Assembly (NCBI GenBank): GCA_945883565.1
Contig: CAMCXO010000001.1
Location: 124,001-188,000 of the forward strand
Direction: 5' to 3'
Source of the DNA: Chryseobacterium gleum
Lineage (GTDB): Bacteria; Bacteroidota; Bacteroidia; Flavobacteriales; Schleiferiaceae
DNA length: 64,000 nt
Position 1 is the first letter of the stretch, and each line of letters starts with the position of its first letter. This document shows positions 26,055 through 38,982 of this stretch, piece after piece. The notes beneath the pieces are model-generated. The model was not told where the DNA came from and ran no database searches. It was given only the letters and a program-made list of their open reading frames with translations. Position numbers and translations under genes: made by a program.

Positions 26055-26062
26055 CAAATGTA
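26055..26062 (-). promoter_or_regulatory. -7 box of the tRNA-Pro promoter
   Basis: On the minus strand this reads TACATTTG, a perfect TAnnTTTG, ending 11 bp before the tRNA 5' end. The expected -33 region is T-rich (CTTTAT) without a clear TTTG. Confidence 0.45.
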
Positions 26063-26173
26063 ACGCAATTATTAATTTATAAAGTATGTTTGATTTATTT
26101 TTTTTAAAAAACGTTAGTTAGAATTTTAAACAGTTGAATGACAGCGTAATACCTAAATGTTTAACGGCAAATT

Positions 26174-27127
26174 TTATTCTTCAAACACGCCCATTTTAGA
26201 GAATTTTTTAATTCTTGCTTCTACCAGCTTATCGCTATCAATTAATTCTAATTTTTCAATGGTTTTAAGCAAATAAAACTTCACTGCTTCAAAAATCTCA
26301 CCTGGATTAATATGTGCGCCTCCTAATGGTTCCTTAATTACACCGTCTACCAACTTATTCTCTAGCATATTCTCAGCAGTTAGTTTTAGGGCTTCAGCAG
26401 CTTTTTCTTTATGATCCCAACTTCGCCACAAAATTGAAGAACAACTTTCTGGTGAGATAACAGAATACCATGTGTTTTCTAACATAACTACTTTATCTCC
26501 AACGCCAATACCCAAGGCACCCCCAGAAGCACCCTCACCAATAATTATACAAATTATAGGCACTTTCAAGATGCACATCTCGTAAATGTTACGAGCAATT
26601 GCCTCACCTTGTCCGCGCTCTTCTGCTTCAAGACCCGGAAATGCCCCTGGGGTGTCAATAAAAGTAACCACTGGACAATTAAATTTCTCAGCCATTTTCA
26701 TGAGCCGCAAAGCTTTCCTATACCCCTCTGGATTAGCCATTCCGAAATTTCTGAATTGGCGCATCTTAGTATTAATACCTTTTTGCTGGCCAATCATCAT
26801 AAAAGGCTTCCCATCTACTAATCCAAATCCTCCTACCATGGCCTTATCATCTCGCACGCCTCTGTCGCCATGTAATTCCAAGAAATTACCACCAGTCAGC
26901 GCATTTATGTATGCGATAGTATATGGCCTTGACGGGTGTCTTGAGAGTTGAACTCTTTGCCAAGGCGTCAAGTTCTTTTGGATTTCTTTTCTTGTTTTTA
27001 TAATTGTTTTTTCAATTTCTTTAAGCGTCTTGCTCATGTCGACACCTGTTTCTTTTTGAAGGGCTATTGTCTTATCTCGTTGCTCAATCAACTCTTTAAT
27101 AGGCAGTTCGAAATCTAGATATTCCAT
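26174..27127 (-). CDS. accA: Acetyl-CoA carboxylase carboxyltransferase subunit alpha
   Basis: 317 residues, a normal AccA length. With AccD it moves the carboxyl group from biotin to acetyl-CoA to form malonyl-CoA. Typical segments are the start [51 protein letters not shown] (CoA-site glycines) and [15 protein letters not shown]. It is cytoplasmic. accD lies about 13 kb away. accA is the last gene of the tgt, permease, EamA, accA row. Confidence 0.97.
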   Translation of the reverse strand: MEYLDFELPIKELIEQRDKTIALQKETGVDMSKTLKEIEKTIIKTRKEIQKNLTPWQRVQLSRHPSRPYTIAYINALTGGNFLELHGDRGVRDDKAMVGGFGLVDGKPFMMIGQQKGINTKMRQFRNFGMANPEGYRKALRLMKMAEKFNCPVVTFIDTPGAFPGLEAEERGQGEAIARNIYEMCILKVPIICIIIGEGASGGALGIGVGDKVVMLENTWYSVISPESCSSILWRSWDHKEKAAEALKLTAENMLENKLVDGVIKEPLGGAHINPGEIFEAVKFYLLKTIEKLELIDSDKLVEARIKKFSKMGVFEE

Positions 27128-27158
27128 GGTTTGAGATTGATTTTAGTGCGTGAAAATA

Positions 27159-28049
27159 CTAAACAGCACGTTTAAAATTTCGTTTTCGAACATTTAGGTA
27201 GGCATTAATGCCTACCGAAGCCAAAATAAGCAGAGCGCCTATATAGAATGCCTCACTCATTTTTTCCACGTCTCCCAGTACTAACCAAGCTAATAATATG
27301 CCGTAAATAGGTTCTAAATTTATGGTTAAAACAACAGTAAAAGGACTTAACTCTTTCATGACATCTACAGAAACAATAAAAGCGTATGCTGTACAAAAAG
27401 TCGATAGAGCCAGCATCAATACCCAATCTTTGAAGTTTAAATGTGGCAGCCCTAATTCAAATTTACCTATAACAACCAAAAATAGACTTAATACTAGCCA
27501 TCCCCCAGTAAGTTCATAAAAAGTAATGGTTTTAGGTTCATAATTTTTAACCATTATTCCATTAATGACAGAAAAAAGGGCTGAAAGAAAAGCTGAGAAC
27601 AAAGCTGTTAGAATCCCAAGTGAGTAAGTGCGTTCAAATTTAAATATTAAACTAATTCCAATCATTGCCATTCCACCCAAGATCACTTCGTTAATTTTAA
27701 TTTTTCTTTTGTATGCAATAGGCTCTAATAAGGCCGTAAAGAAGGCCCCTGTACTTAAACATGCAAGAGTCACACTTACATTTGAAATTTTTATGGCATG
27801 AAAAAAAGTTATCCAATGCAAAGCAATTATAAGGCCTGCTAAAATAAAAAATCCTAATGCCTTAAAGGGAATTCTTAACGGTGTTTTAAAAAAACCAAAA
27901 ACCACAGCCAAAACCAAAACAGCTATACCCATTCGGTACCAGACTAAATCCAGTGCATCCAAACTAATAAGAGCCCCTAAAACACCTGTAAAGCCCCACA
28001 AAAAAACGATAAAATGCAAACGACCTTGATTACTTAGGCGCAATTGCAT
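27159..28049 (-). CDS. EamA/DMT-family membrane transporter
   Basis: 296 residues with ten hydrophobic helices in two five-helix EamA repeats (the first from about residue 10, the second from about 150). Landmarks are LYFILxxF-like GFTGVLGALISL, the NLEPIYGILLAWLVLGD motif near the C-terminus, and an Arg/Lys-rich end. These proteins export small metabolites, and the substrate cannot be predicted. The start overlaps the LptF/G-type permease gene by 20 bp. Confidence 0.88.
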   Translation of the reverse strand: MQLRLSNQGRLHFIVFLWGFTGVLGALISLDALDLVWYRMGIAVLVLAVVFGFFKTPLRIPFKALGFFILAGLIIALHWITFFHAIKISNVSVTLACLSTGAFFTALLEPIAYKRKIKINEVILGGMAMIGISLIFKFERTYSLGILTALFSAFLSALFSVINGIMVKNYEPKTITFYELTGGWLVLSLFLVVIGKFELGLPHLNFKDWVLMLALSTFCTAYAFIVSVDVMKELSPFTVVLTINLEPIYGILLAWLVLGDVEKMSEAFYIGALLILASVGINAYLNVRKRNFKRAV

Positions 28050-29109
28050 ACAAGTACGCCGCTAAACCGGCGAAAATTAAATTCGGTAACCATACAGCTA
28101 ATAAAGGTGGAAAATTACCCAAAGTAGCAAACGTTGTACTTATTTGCATAAAAAAAATATAAGCCACGCAGAAGGTTAAGCCTAAGGCTATATTTAAACC
28201 TAATCCTCCACGAGTTTTTTTCGACGACAGGGCTAAGGCAATCAATACCAAAATGTATGTGCTAGCTGGCCAACTTGTTCTTTTGTATTTTTCAATGAGA
28301 AAAAAATTCACAGTTTCCGAACCTCTTGCTTTTTCTGCCGAAATAAATAAATCCAATTCTGGTGTGGTCATCATTTCGGAATTGTAAACAATCGTCGATA
28401 TATCACTGGGCTTCATTAATAAATTAGTATCTAATTTCCTTTCAGTTTGCAATTGTTCACTTCCATCTGCATTTAAATGCCTAATAACTACATTGTCCAA
28501 TCGCCAAATTTGTTTAATAGTATCAAATCTTATAAAATCACTTTTCAACTTGCTTACTAGCTTTTGTCCCTCATAATGCTCGTAATGAAATTGATAGCCG
28601 CTAAATCTTTCTGCATTATAATTTGACATAAAAATGACATGTCCAGGTTGAATTTGTTTGTGGATATTTTGAAATCTATCCTGCTTCTTATTTAAAATGT
28701 ATCGCCATTCAAAGGCCAATCGTATTTGATTAGTATGAGGAATAACGTAATGGCTCAAAAAAAATGAAAAGCTTGCTACAATACTTGCCGAAATAAAATA
28801 AGGCCATAAAAGTCGATTAAATGAGACACCTCCTGTAAGAATTGCCACGATTTCAGTTCTTGCTGTTAATCTAGATGTGAAAAATATGGTGGCAATAAAT
28901 ACAATCATGCTGGAGAAGAGATTGCCATAAAAGACCAAAAAATTGAGGTAGTGATCAAAAAGTATTTCTCTAATACTGGCTCCTTTGCTAACAAAGTCTT
29001 CAATTTTTTCCGAGACATCAAAAACCACAGCAATTGTTAAAATAAGCCCCATGGAGACAATAAATGTTGATAAAAAATTTCGGATAATATATCGATCGAG
29101 AATTTTCAT
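28030..29109 (-). CDS. LptF/LptG-family (YjgP/YjgQ) lipopolysaccharide export permease
   Basis: 359 residues. It starts MKILDRYIIRNFLSTFIVSM, typical of the family. Three helices lie in the first about 120 residues and three in the last about 80, around a periplasmic beta-jellyroll domain (about 130-260). These subunits form the LptB2FG transporter that pulls lipopolysaccharide out of the inner membrane. I cannot separate LptF from LptG. Its ATG shares one base with the tgt stop (TAATG). lptC is present at 48.9 kb. Confidence 0.9.
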   Translation of the reverse strand: MKILDRYIIRNFLSTFIVSMGLILTIAVVFDVSEKIEDFVSKGASIREILFDHYLNFLVFYGNLFSSMIVFIATIFFTSRLTARTEIVAILTGGVSFNRLLWPYFISASIVASFSFFLSHYVIPHTNQIRLAFEWRYILNKKQDRFQNIHKQIQPGHVIFMSNYNAERFSGYQFHYEHYEGQKLVSKLKSDFIRFDTIKQIWRLDNVVIRHLNADGSEQLQTERKLDTNLLMKPSDISTIVYNSEMMTTPELDLFISAEKARGSETVNFFLIEKYKRTSWPASTYILVLIALALSSKKTRGGLGLNIALGLTFCVAYIFFMQISTTFATLGNFPPLLAVWLPNLIFAGLAAYLYAIAPK

Positions 29110-30239
29110 TACAATCTGCGGCTTACTTTATCAATCATTATTGTTTTCCAACGTTTAAAATTTCCACTTAGAATTTGGTTTCTTGATTCTTTAACCAGCC
29201 ATAAATAAAACCCTAAATTATGAACGCTAGCTATTTGTTTGGCTAAGTACTCATCAGCCATAAACAAATGCCTTAAATAGGCTTTGCTATAATCTTTATC
29301 AACAAAAGAATGCCCTTCTAAATCCAACGCCCCAAAATCATCTTCCCACTTTTTATTTTTTATATTAATAATTCCTTCCGAAGTAAACAACATTCCATTT
29401 CTTCCATTTCTAGTTGGCATTACACAGTCAAACATATCTACCCCCAATGCAATACTTTCTAAAAGATTAGCAGGTGTTCCAACTCCCATTAAATAGCGGG
29501 GTTTATCAAAAGGTAAGATTCCACAAACCAATTCAGTCATTTTATACATATCCTCAGTTGGTTCTCCGACGCTTAGCCCTCCAATAGCGTAACCATGACA
29601 ATTGTTTTCAGCAACAAATTCAGCAGATTGAAGTCTTAGATCTGCGTATACGCTTCCTTGCACAATTGGAAATAAGGCCTGTTGATACCCATACTTTGGT
29701 TCTGTTTTTTCAAAATGTTGAATACAGCGTTTTAACCACCTATGCGTTAAATTCATACTGCTTTTAGCATATTCGAAATCGCATGGGTAGGGAGGGCATT
29801 CGTCAAATGCCATAACGATATCGGCGCCAATTGACCTTTGAATTTCAATAACGCTTTCTGGCGAAAACAGATGAGAACTTCCATCAATATGAGATCGAAA
29901 ATGAGCGCCTAGTTCATCTAGTTTACGCTGATTGGCCAATGAAAATACTTGATAGCCTCCGCTATCTGTTAAAATCGGGCCTTGCCAACCCATAAATCTA
30001 TGTAATCCTTCTGCCTTCTCTATTATTTCGGTACCAGGACGCAAATACAAGTGATAAGTATTGCCTAAAATAATTTCAGCCCCAATATCAACACTTAGTT
30101 CTCGTTGATGAACAGTTTTAACACTAGCTACAGTTCCAACAGGCATAAAAATCGGGGTGGCAATTTCGCCATGGTCAGTAATAATTCTGCCTGCTCGAGC
30201 TTTACTTCCCAAATCTGTACCTTCTAAACAGAATTTCAT
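29109..30239 (-). CDS. tgt: tRNA-guanine transglycosylase
   Basis: 376 residues from the ATG at 30239; a TTG two codons earlier is also possible. It swaps guanine 34 for the preQ1 base in GUN-anticodon tRNAs. Conserved active-site parts are TPIFMPVGT, LTDSGGYQVFSL and MFDCVMPTRNGRNG. Where bacterial enzymes usually carry the zinc ligands CxCxxC, this one reads LDLEGHSFVDKDYSKAYL with no cysteine; the later His in VHNL remains. A TATCTTCG box lies at 30254-30261. It probably heads the operon with the LptF/G permease, EamA transporter and accA. Confidence 0.93.
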   Translation of the reverse strand: MKFCLEGTDLGSKARAGRIITDHGEIATPIFMPVGTVASVKTVHQRELSVDIGAEIILGNTYHLYLRPGTEIIEKAEGLHRFMGWQGPILTDSGGYQVFSLANQRKLDELGAHFRSHIDGSSHLFSPESVIEIQRSIGADIVMAFDECPPYPCDFEYAKSSMNLTHRWLKRCIQHFEKTEPKYGYQQALFPIVQGSVYADLRLQSAEFVAENNCHGYAIGGLSVGEPTEDMYKMTELVCGILPFDKPRYLMGVGTPANLLESIALGVDMFDCVMPTRNGRNGMLFTSEGIINIKNKKWEDDFGALDLEGHSFVDKDYSKAYLRHLFMADEYLAKQIASVHNLGFYLWLVKESRNQILSGNFKRWKTIMIDKVSRRL

Positions 30240-30297
30240 TTTCAAAATTTGTGCGAAGATAGGGCCTCATCCTTTTGGCTATTTTCGCGTTACAAAT

Positions 30298-31404
30298 ATG
30301 AATACAGTACTTCTTGCTGCCAGTTTCTTATTAGCAACGGCTTTAATTGCACAATATGTTTATATGCTGTTCTTTTTCACCGCATTTCCGCGGAATAAAG
30401 ATTGTAAACCAGTTTCCGAACTAGCTAATATTAGCATAGTGGTTTGTGCGCGCAATGAACTGGTTAACCTCAAAGAAAACTTAACCACTTTGCTCAATCA
30501 AAAATATACTAAATTCGAAATTGTCGTAGTAAACGACCGTTCGTGGGATGAAAGTGAAAGTTTTTTGGAAAGTCTCGCAAAAGAGTTTAATAATTTAAGG
30601 GTCGTAAACTTGAGAGATGCCGACAGCTTTTGGATAGGTAAAAAGTTTGCATTAACCATTGGCATCAAAGCAGCAAAATTCCCGTATGTCTTGTTAACCG
30701 ATGCTGATTGTTATCCTCAATCACCTTTTTGGTGTCAAATTATGGCTGAAGGCCTGGAAACGAACAAATTGGTTCTTGGCTATGGCGGCATCTTGAATAT
30801 TGGTAAAATAGGATTTCTTTCTGTTTTCGAAACAGTTTATTCTGCTCTAAATTGGATGTCGTGGGCCAACCGTGGAATACCTTATATGGGTGTGGGACGA
30901 AACTTGGCTTACGATCGCAATTTGTTTTTACAACACAAAGGTTTTAGCCGCCATATGCATATTCCTTCTGGTGATGATGATTTATTTGTTTCAGATGTGG
31001 CCAATTCGAAAAATGTTACATTATGTTTAGATAAAAGGGCATTTACTTGGTCGAAACCCCCACAAAGTTTTAGGGCATGGTGGAAACAAAAACAAAGGCA
31101 TTTAAGCACATCAACCCTTTACGCATATCCAATTAAATTCGGACTATTTGTTTGGCATTTTTCAAGCGTTTTCCTCTATTTAGGATTGCCATTTTCTGTT
31201 TTAATTTGGGAAAATAATCAATTATTAGCTATACTATTGTGGTCGCGATGGTTACTTTTAGGAGTCTTTCTAATGGTGGCTGGTATTAGATTGAGCCAAT
31301 GGAAACCTCTAATTTTATTTCCAATTTTGGAGCCTTTTTTAATTGTAGTTCAAGCCATCCTACACATCAAAAATTTAAGCCACAAATCATATGACAAATG
31401 GTAA
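30298..31404 (+). CDS. Membrane-associated family 2 glycosyltransferase
   Basis: 368 residues from the ATG at 30298. A longer frame to 30157 overlaps tgt and is unlikely. One N-terminal helix (MNTVLLAASFLLATALIA) precedes a GT-A domain: NISIVVCARNE, VVVNDRSWDES, LLTDADCYP (metal-binding DxD-like) and the GDDDLFV plus QKQRHLSTS acceptor region. Two or three C-terminal helices end it. It resembles ceramide glucosyltransferase-like and CrtQ-like enzymes; acceptor and sugar are unknown. It overlaps rsmG by 14 bp. Confidence 0.87.
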   Translation: MNTVLLAASFLLATALIAQYVYMLFFFTAFPRNKDCKPVSELANISIVVCARNELVNLKENLTTLLNQKYTKFEIVVVNDRSWDESESFLESLAKEFNNLRVVNLRDADSFWIGKKFALTIGIKAAKFPYVLLTDADCYPQSPFWCQIMAEGLETNKLVLGYGGILNIGKIGFLSVFETVYSALNWMSWANRGIPYMGVGRNLAYDRNLFLQHKGFSRHMHIPSGDDDLFVSDVANSKNVTLCLDKRAFTWSKPPQSFRAWWKQKQRHLSTSTLYAYPIKFGLFVWHFSSVFLYLGLPFSVLIWENNQLLAILLWSRWLLLGVFLMVAGIRLSQWKPLILFPILEPFLIVVQAILHIKNLSHKSYDKW

Positions 31405-32032
31405 TCATTTAGAATTAGTAAGAAAGTACTTTCATTATTCTGGAAACAAATATATCGAAAAGCTTGAGCAATTTTCGGAAATCCTAACTATAACAAATGA
31501 ATCAATAAATTTAATTTCCAGAAAAGACATAGTCAATTTGGAAGTTAATCATATTCTCCACAGTTTGGCTATATTAAAATTAGTGACCTTTAAAAAGAAT
31601 GCCAAAGTGCTTGATGTAGGTACTGGTGGCGGACTTCCGGGATTACCACTGGCAATAATGAATCCAAACACAGAATTCATGCTTATTGATAGAATTGGAA
31701 AGAAAATAAAAGCTGTTGAAAATATTGTTAAGCAATTAGAGCTGAAAAATGTAGAATGTGCCCAAATTCAAGCGATTGAAGTTAAAGGAAAGTTTGATTT
31801 TATAGTTAGTAGGGCGGTTACACGCTTGCCTGAATTTGTTTCTTGGATTGAAAATAAAATTGAAAAGAGATCAAATCATAGTCTCCAGAATGGAGTTTTA
31901 TATTTAAAGGGAGGTGAATTGAGTGAAGAGTTGTTTGAAATTAAATGGGATCACAGAGTTTTTGGTATAAATCAGTTTTTCGAAGAATCTTATTTCGAAA
32001 CTAAGAATATTGTTCACCTATTTAAACAATAA
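31391..32032 (+). CDS. rsmG: 16S rRNA (guanine-527 N7) methyltransferase
   Basis: 213 residues, a usual RsmG length. It methylates G527 of 16S rRNA with S-adenosylmethionine. Visible motifs are INLISRKDI, HILHSLAIL, the SAM-binding VLDVGTGGGLPGLPLAI, and FDFIVSRAVTRLPEFV. The start lies inside the end of the upstream glycosyltransferase gene (14-bp overlap). Confidence 0.95.
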   Translation: MTNGNHLELVRKYFHYSGNKYIEKLEQFSEILTITNESINLISRKDIVNLEVNHILHSLAILKLVTFKKNAKVLDVGTGGGLPGLPLAIMNPNTEFMLIDRIGKKIKAVENIVKQLELKNVECAQIQAIEVKGKFDFIVSRAVTRLPEFVSWIENKIEKRSNHSLQNGVLYLKGGELSEELFEIKWDHRVFGINQFFEESYFETKNIVHLFKQ

Positions 32033-32170
32033 TGACAGACTTTTAGGGTGGAGATTTTTATGGTTAACATAATATAAATTATCAGAAAAAATTAACGTTG
32101 ATTTAACCTAATGAAAATCATAAATATTATCCCTTGGCTCTTAATTTCACTTTGTTAAAAACAAATTACT

Positions 32171-35033
<2,863 letters not shown>

Positions 35034-35054
35034 AAAACACAATGTCGCTTGCCC

Positions 35055-35116
35055 TTTGAAGACACCTAGCCCTATGCTCCTGAAGTGGTTAGAGGCACTT
35101 GTAGCATTAAAAGGGG
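35055..35116. repeat. Possible relative of the 4.8-4.9 kb intergenic element
   Basis: Non-coding stretch just after ligA. It shares the motifs TAGCCCTA and ACTTGTAGC with the element at 4815-4930 (AGCCCTAAGC, ACTTGTAGC), in a different order. The shared words are short, so this is a weak link. Confidence 0.2.
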
Positions 35117-35120
35117 TTCA

Positions 35121-35222
35121 CATTGCAATTGCTTTCAAAGGCTTGTAATATCTATGAACTCGTTTGTTGCTTTCACATCACGCCCCCATTGCAATTGCTT
35201 TCAAAGGCTGGTAATATCTATG
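35121..35222. repeat. Two 36-bp direct repeats separated by 30 bp (CRISPR-like spacing)
   Basis: Copy 1 is 35121-35156 and copy 2 is 35187-35222; they differ at one base (T at 35144 in copy 1, G at 35210 in copy 2). Both begin CATTGCAATTGCTTTCAAAG and end TAATATCTATG. The 30-base gap gives a 66-bp period, the dimensions of a type II-C CRISPR unit. The core TTGCTTTCAAAG and the TATCTATGAAC end of copy 1 resemble Bacteroidota type II-C repeats as I remember them. No cas gene lies in the window and no third copy is visible. Copy 2 ends directly at the rpe stop codon. It may be a relic array or an unrelated intergenic repeat. Confidence 0.6.
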
Positions 35223-35873
35223 TCACTTCAATAATTTTAATGCAGAAATCATTTCTATTGGACTTTCAGAGCCAAAAACAGTATTTCCCGCAACTAAAAT
35301 ATCAGCACCGACATTAATTAATTTTCCTGCATTGCTAAGAGAAACTCCACCATCAATTTCTATAAGGGCAGAGCTATTGTTTTTAATAATTAGTTCTTTC
35401 AAGCGGTCTACTCTTTTGTATGTTCTTTCTATAAACTTTTGACCACCAAAACCTGGATTAACCGACATCAAGCAAACAACGTCACAAATTTCCAAAACAT
35501 CTTCAAGTAAATCTACCGAAGTATGCGGATTAATAGCCACACCAGCCTTCATTTCCGATTTTTTTATGGCTTCAACGGTTCTATGTAAATGCGTCGAGGC
35601 CTCATAGTGAACGCTCAAAACATTGGCTCCCACGCTTTTAAAAGCGTCTATATAACGCTCAGGCTGAACAATCATTAAATGAACATCAAACACCTTTTGA
35701 GTTAACGGTCTCAATGCCTGAATTATAGGTAACCCAAAACTAATATTTGGAACAAAAACCCCGTCCATAATATCTAAATGAAACCAATCAGCCTCACTTT
35801 TATTCAATAACTCAGCAACCTCATGCAGTCGTGCAAAGTCAGCTGATAACAGAGAAGGTGCAATTATGGCCAT
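35223..35873 (-). CDS. rpe: Ribulose-phosphate 3-epimerase
   Basis: 216 residues. It interconverts ribulose-5-phosphate and xylulose-5-phosphate in the pentose phosphate pathway. The TIM-barrel landmarks are all present: APSLLSADFARL, the metal-binding WFHLDIMDGVFVPNISFG, DVHLMIVQPERYI, VCLMSVNPGFGGQKF and EIDGGVS. It is cytoplasmic. The stop codon abuts the second copy of the 36-bp repeat. Confidence 0.96.
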   Translation of the reverse strand: MAIIAPSLLSADFARLHEVAELLNKSEADWFHLDIMDGVFVPNISFGLPIIQALRPLTQKVFDVHLMIVQPERYIDAFKSVGANVLSVHYEASTHLHRTVEAIKKSEMKAGVAINPHTSVDLLEDVLEICDVVCLMSVNPGFGGQKFIERTYKRVDRLKELIIKNNSSALIEIDGGVSLSNAGKLINVGADILVAGNTVFGSESPIEMISALKLLK

Positions 35874-35906
35874 ATAGATTTAAAATGAGCCAAAGCTCCA
35901 GAATGA

Positions 35907-36770
35907 TTAACCTAAATACGATTTTAATATTTTGCTTCGAGAAGTATGCTTCAATCTGCGAATGGCCTTTTCTTTAATTTGTCGAACCCTCTCGCGAGTT
36001 AAGTCAAACTTTTCCCCTATTTCTTCCAATGTCATGGGATGCTGTCCATTTAAACCAAAATACAGTCGAATTACATCTCCTTCTCGAGGAGTTAATGTAG
36101 CTAAGGACCTTTCAATTTCAGTACGAAGTGAATCGTGCATTAAGGTCTCGTCCGGGTTTGGGCTATCTCCCAAATTTAAAACATCGTAGAGATTTGAATC
36201 TTCCCCTTCTACCAGTGGAGCATCCATAGATACATGACGCCCCGAATTTCGCATGCTTTCTTTAACATCATTTTCCCCCATCTCCAACACAGTGGCTATT
36301 TCTTCAGCTGAAGGCGCCCGCTCATGTTCTTGTTCAAGGGCAGCGTAAGCTTTATTAATTTTATTAATAGAGCCGATTTTGTTTAAAGGAAGACGCACAA
36401 TTCGTGACTGTTCAGCCAAGGCTTGAAGTATGCTTTGGCGAATCCACCAGACAGCATAAGATATAAATTTAAAGCCGCGTGTTTCGTCGAAACGCTGTGC
36501 TGCCTTTATCAATCCCAAGTTGCCCTCATTTATCAAATCCGGCAATGTAAGACCTTGGTTTTGATATTGTTTTGCTACCGACACAACAAATCGCAGATTG
36601 GCCTTGGTCAGCTTTTCAAGAGCTCTTTGATCACCAGCTTTTATGCGTTGAGCCAATTCAACTTCTTCTTCGGCTGTAATAAGTTCTACTTTGCCAATCT
36701 CCTGCAGGTATTTATCCAACGAAGCAGTTTCACGATTGGTAACCTGTTTGGTGATTTTTAACTGTCTCAT
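35907..36770 (-). CDS. rpoD: Primary RNA polymerase sigma factor, short Bacteroidota form
   Basis: 287 residues, with regions 1.2 ([20 protein letters not shown]), 2 ([20 protein letters not shown], then [19 protein letters not shown]), 3 and 4 ([15 protein letters not shown], then [20 protein letters not shown]). Region 1.1 and the non-conserved insert of E. coli RpoD are missing, as is normal for Bacteroidota primary sigma factors, which read TTTG/TAnnTTTG promoters. The gene is upstream of rpe on the same strand, 33 bp apart. Confidence 0.94.
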   Translation of the reverse strand: MRQLKITKQVTNRETASLDKYLQEIGKVELITAEEEVELAQRIKAGDQRALEKLTKANLRFVVSVAKQYQNQGLTLPDLINEGNLGLIKAAQRFDETRGFKFISYAVWWIRQSILQALAEQSRIVRLPLNKIGSINKINKAYAALEQEHERAPSAEEIATVLEMGENDVKESMRNSGRHVSMDAPLVEGEDSNLYDVLNLGDSPNPDETLMHDSLRTEIERSLATLTPREGDVIRLYFGLNGQHPMTLEEIGEKFDLTRERVRQIKEKAIRRLKHTSRSKILKSYLG

Positions 36771-36827
36771 GTATTTGTAACGAATGTCGGTTTAAAAAGT
36801 GCGAAAAACAAGATTAGCCAAATTAAC

Positions 36828-38948
36828 CTAAGGTTTTGGCAAAAGGGCTTTTCTAGAGAGTTTTAACTTCCCTCTGTCGTCTTTACCAATTAGTTTCACT
36901 TCAATTACATCACCTTCTTTGAGAACTTCTTCCACGTTATCCAATCTTCTCCATTCTATCTCACTTATGTGAAGAAGCCCGTCTGTTCCCTTAGCAATTT
37001 CTACAAATGCTCCATAAGGCTGAATACTCCTAACTTTACCTTGATATGTAGCACCAACTTCGGGTACGAATACAATGGCTTTTATTGCAGCTTCTGCCTT
37101 TTCCATTGATTCTCCGTTATTTGTCATGATTTCTACTATTCCCTCATCTCCTACTTCTTCGATCGTTATAGTAGCACCTGTTTCTGCTTGAATGCCTTGA
37201 ATTATTTTACCTCCAGGCCCAATTATGGCACCAATAAATTCTTTTGGAACCCTCATTACTACCATTCTAGGTGCATGGGGTTTCAATTCAGCTCTCGGCT
37301 CAGAGATGGTTTCGAGCATTTTATCTAAAATATGAAGACGACCGGCTTTAGCCTGCATTAAGGCTTTCTCCAAGATTTCAAAACTCAATCCACCTATTTT
37401 AATATCCATTTGACAAGCTGTGATACCGTCGCGTGTACCACATACCTTGAAATCCATATCTCCCAAGTGGTCTTCATCTCCCAAAATGTCGCTCAGAATG
37501 GCAAATTTACCCGAACTGGAATCGGTAATTAAGCCCATTGCAATTCCTGATACCGGCTTAAGTATTTGAACGCCTGCATCCATCAAAGCCAAAGTTCCAG
37601 CGCATACAGTAGCCATGGAAGATGACCCGTTCGATTCCAGAATGTCTGAAACTATTCTAATAACATAAGGATTATCTTTTGGAATAACGGATTCTAGCGC
37701 CCTTTGAGCCAAATTGCCGTGTCCAATTTCTCGGCGGCTAGTACCTCTAATCGGTTTCGCTTCACCTGTGCTAAACGGCGGGAAATTATAATGTAGATAA
37801 AAACGTTCAGCTCCTTGGAAAGTAGCCATATCAATTCTATTTTCATCCAATTTCGATCCCAAGGTTACAGTAGTAAGCGACTGGGTTTCTCCTCTGGTAA
37901 ATACCGCAGAGCCATGAGCACCTGGCAAATAGTCTACTTCTGACCAAATTGACCTTATATCAGTCGTGGTGCGCCCATCTAGTCGAACCCCTTCATTGAG
38001 TATCATATTGCGCATAGCATTGTACTCAACCTCACTAAAATAAGCACTAAAAAAAAGACTGTTTCCAGCTAAAACTTCATCTGGCAAAGAAGCTGCAAAT
38101 AACTCTCTTACTGCTTTAAATGCCTCTGATCTTTGTCTTTTTGGCAAACCACTTTTGGCAATCTCATAGATTTTCTCATAAGCAAATTCACTAATGGCAT
38201 TTCGCAACTCTTCGTTGTGGGTTTCGTGACTATAAGTACGTTTTGAACTTGTTTTTTCAATTTTTGATGCAAGCTCCAATTGTGATGAAACCATTAATTT
38301 TATGGCCTCATGCCCTACCTTTATCGCAAGCAACATATCTTGCTCTGAAACCTCTTTCATTTCTCCCTCAACCATCACAATACTATCGGCAGTTCCGCCA
38401 ACCATAATGTCAAGATCGGCTTTTTCCAAGTCTTGAATGCTTGGTTGAACCAAATACTCACCGTTAACACGTGCTACCCTAACTTCACCCATTGGTCCAT
38501 TAAATGGGATATCCGAGACCGCTATAGCTGCAGAAGCTGCCAAACCCGCCAAAGAGTCTGCGTCATTTTGATGGTCATATGAAATTAAGTTAATAATAAC
38601 TTGAGTCTCTGCATGATAGTCTTCAGGGAAAAGTGGCCTCAAGACACGGTCAACCAAGCGCATTACCAAAATCTCTTCATCATACGGCCTTCCCTCCCTT
38701 TTCAAAAAACCTCCCGGAAAACGACCTGTAGCTGCAAATTTCTCGCGATATTCAACTGTCAGAGGTAAGAAGTCTATGCCCTCTTTTGCTTCATAATTTG
38801 ATACAACGGTAGCCAAAAGCATGGTTCCGCCCATTCTTACAACAACTGAACCTTGCGCTTGTCGGGCAAGTTTTCCTGTTTCAATGGTGATAATTCGCCC
38901 ATCATTCAATTTTATTTCTTGAGAAATGGGAGTTGGAATGTTTTGCAA
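36828..38948 (-). CDS. pnp: Polyribonucleotide nucleotidyltransferase (PNPase)
   Basis: 706 residues. A 3'-5' phosphorolytic exoribonuclease. It has two RNase PH-like cores (first with [20 protein letters not shown], second with [17 protein letters not shown] and the catalytic [17 protein letters not shown]), then a KH domain (about 555-615, VIGPGGKxI-like [12 protein letters not shown]) and an S1 domain (about 620-690, [16 protein letters not shown]). It follows rpsO with an intrinsic terminator in between, and a TATAGTTG box at 38970-38977 could give it a separate promoter. Confidence 0.97.
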   Translation of the reverse strand: MQNIPTPISQEIKLNDGRIITIETGKLARQAQGSVVVRMGGTMLLATVVSNYEAKEGIDFLPLTVEYREKFAATGRFPGGFLKREGRPYDEEILVMRLVDRVLRPLFPEDYHAETQVIINLISYDHQNDADSLAGLAASAAIAVSDIPFNGPMGEVRVARVNGEYLVQPSIQDLEKADLDIMVGGTADSIVMVEGEMKEVSEQDMLLAIKVGHEAIKLMVSSQLELASKIEKTSSKRTYSHETHNEELRNAISEFAYEKIYEIAKSGLPKRQRSEAFKAVRELFAASLPDEVLAGNSLFFSAYFSEVEYNAMRNMILNEGVRLDGRTTTDIRSIWSEVDYLPGAHGSAVFTRGETQSLTTVTLGSKLDENRIDMATFQGAERFYLHYNFPPFSTGEAKPIRGTSRREIGHGNLAQRALESVIPKDNPYVIRIVSDILESNGSSSMATVCAGTLALMDAGVQILKPVSGIAMGLITDSSSGKFAILSDILGDEDHLGDMDFKVCGTRDGITACQMDIKIGGLSFEILEKALMQAKAGRLHILDKMLETISEPRAELKPHAPRMVVMRVPKEFIGAIIGPGGKIIQGIQAETGATITIEEVGDEGIVEIMTNNGESMEKAEAAIKAIVFVPEVGATYQGKVRSIQPYGAFVEIAKGTDGLLHISEIEWRRLDNVEEVLKEGDVIEVKLIGKDDRGKLKLSRKALLPKP

Positions 38949-38982
38949 GGAAGATTTTTTTTACAAGTTCAACTATAACGCG

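Noticed and set aside
26586-26951. 121-residue plus-strand frame inside accA
   Set aside because: Shadow of conserved accA codons with no signal, domain or promoter of its own.
30157-30297. N-terminal extension of the membrane glycosyltransferase
   Set aside because: It would overlap tgt on the other strand and precede a clear ATG and membrane helix at 30298.
35034-35222. A full CRISPR array with cas genes
   Set aside because: Only two repeats are present and no Cas-like protein is encoded in the window; I keep it as a CRISPR-like repeat pair only.
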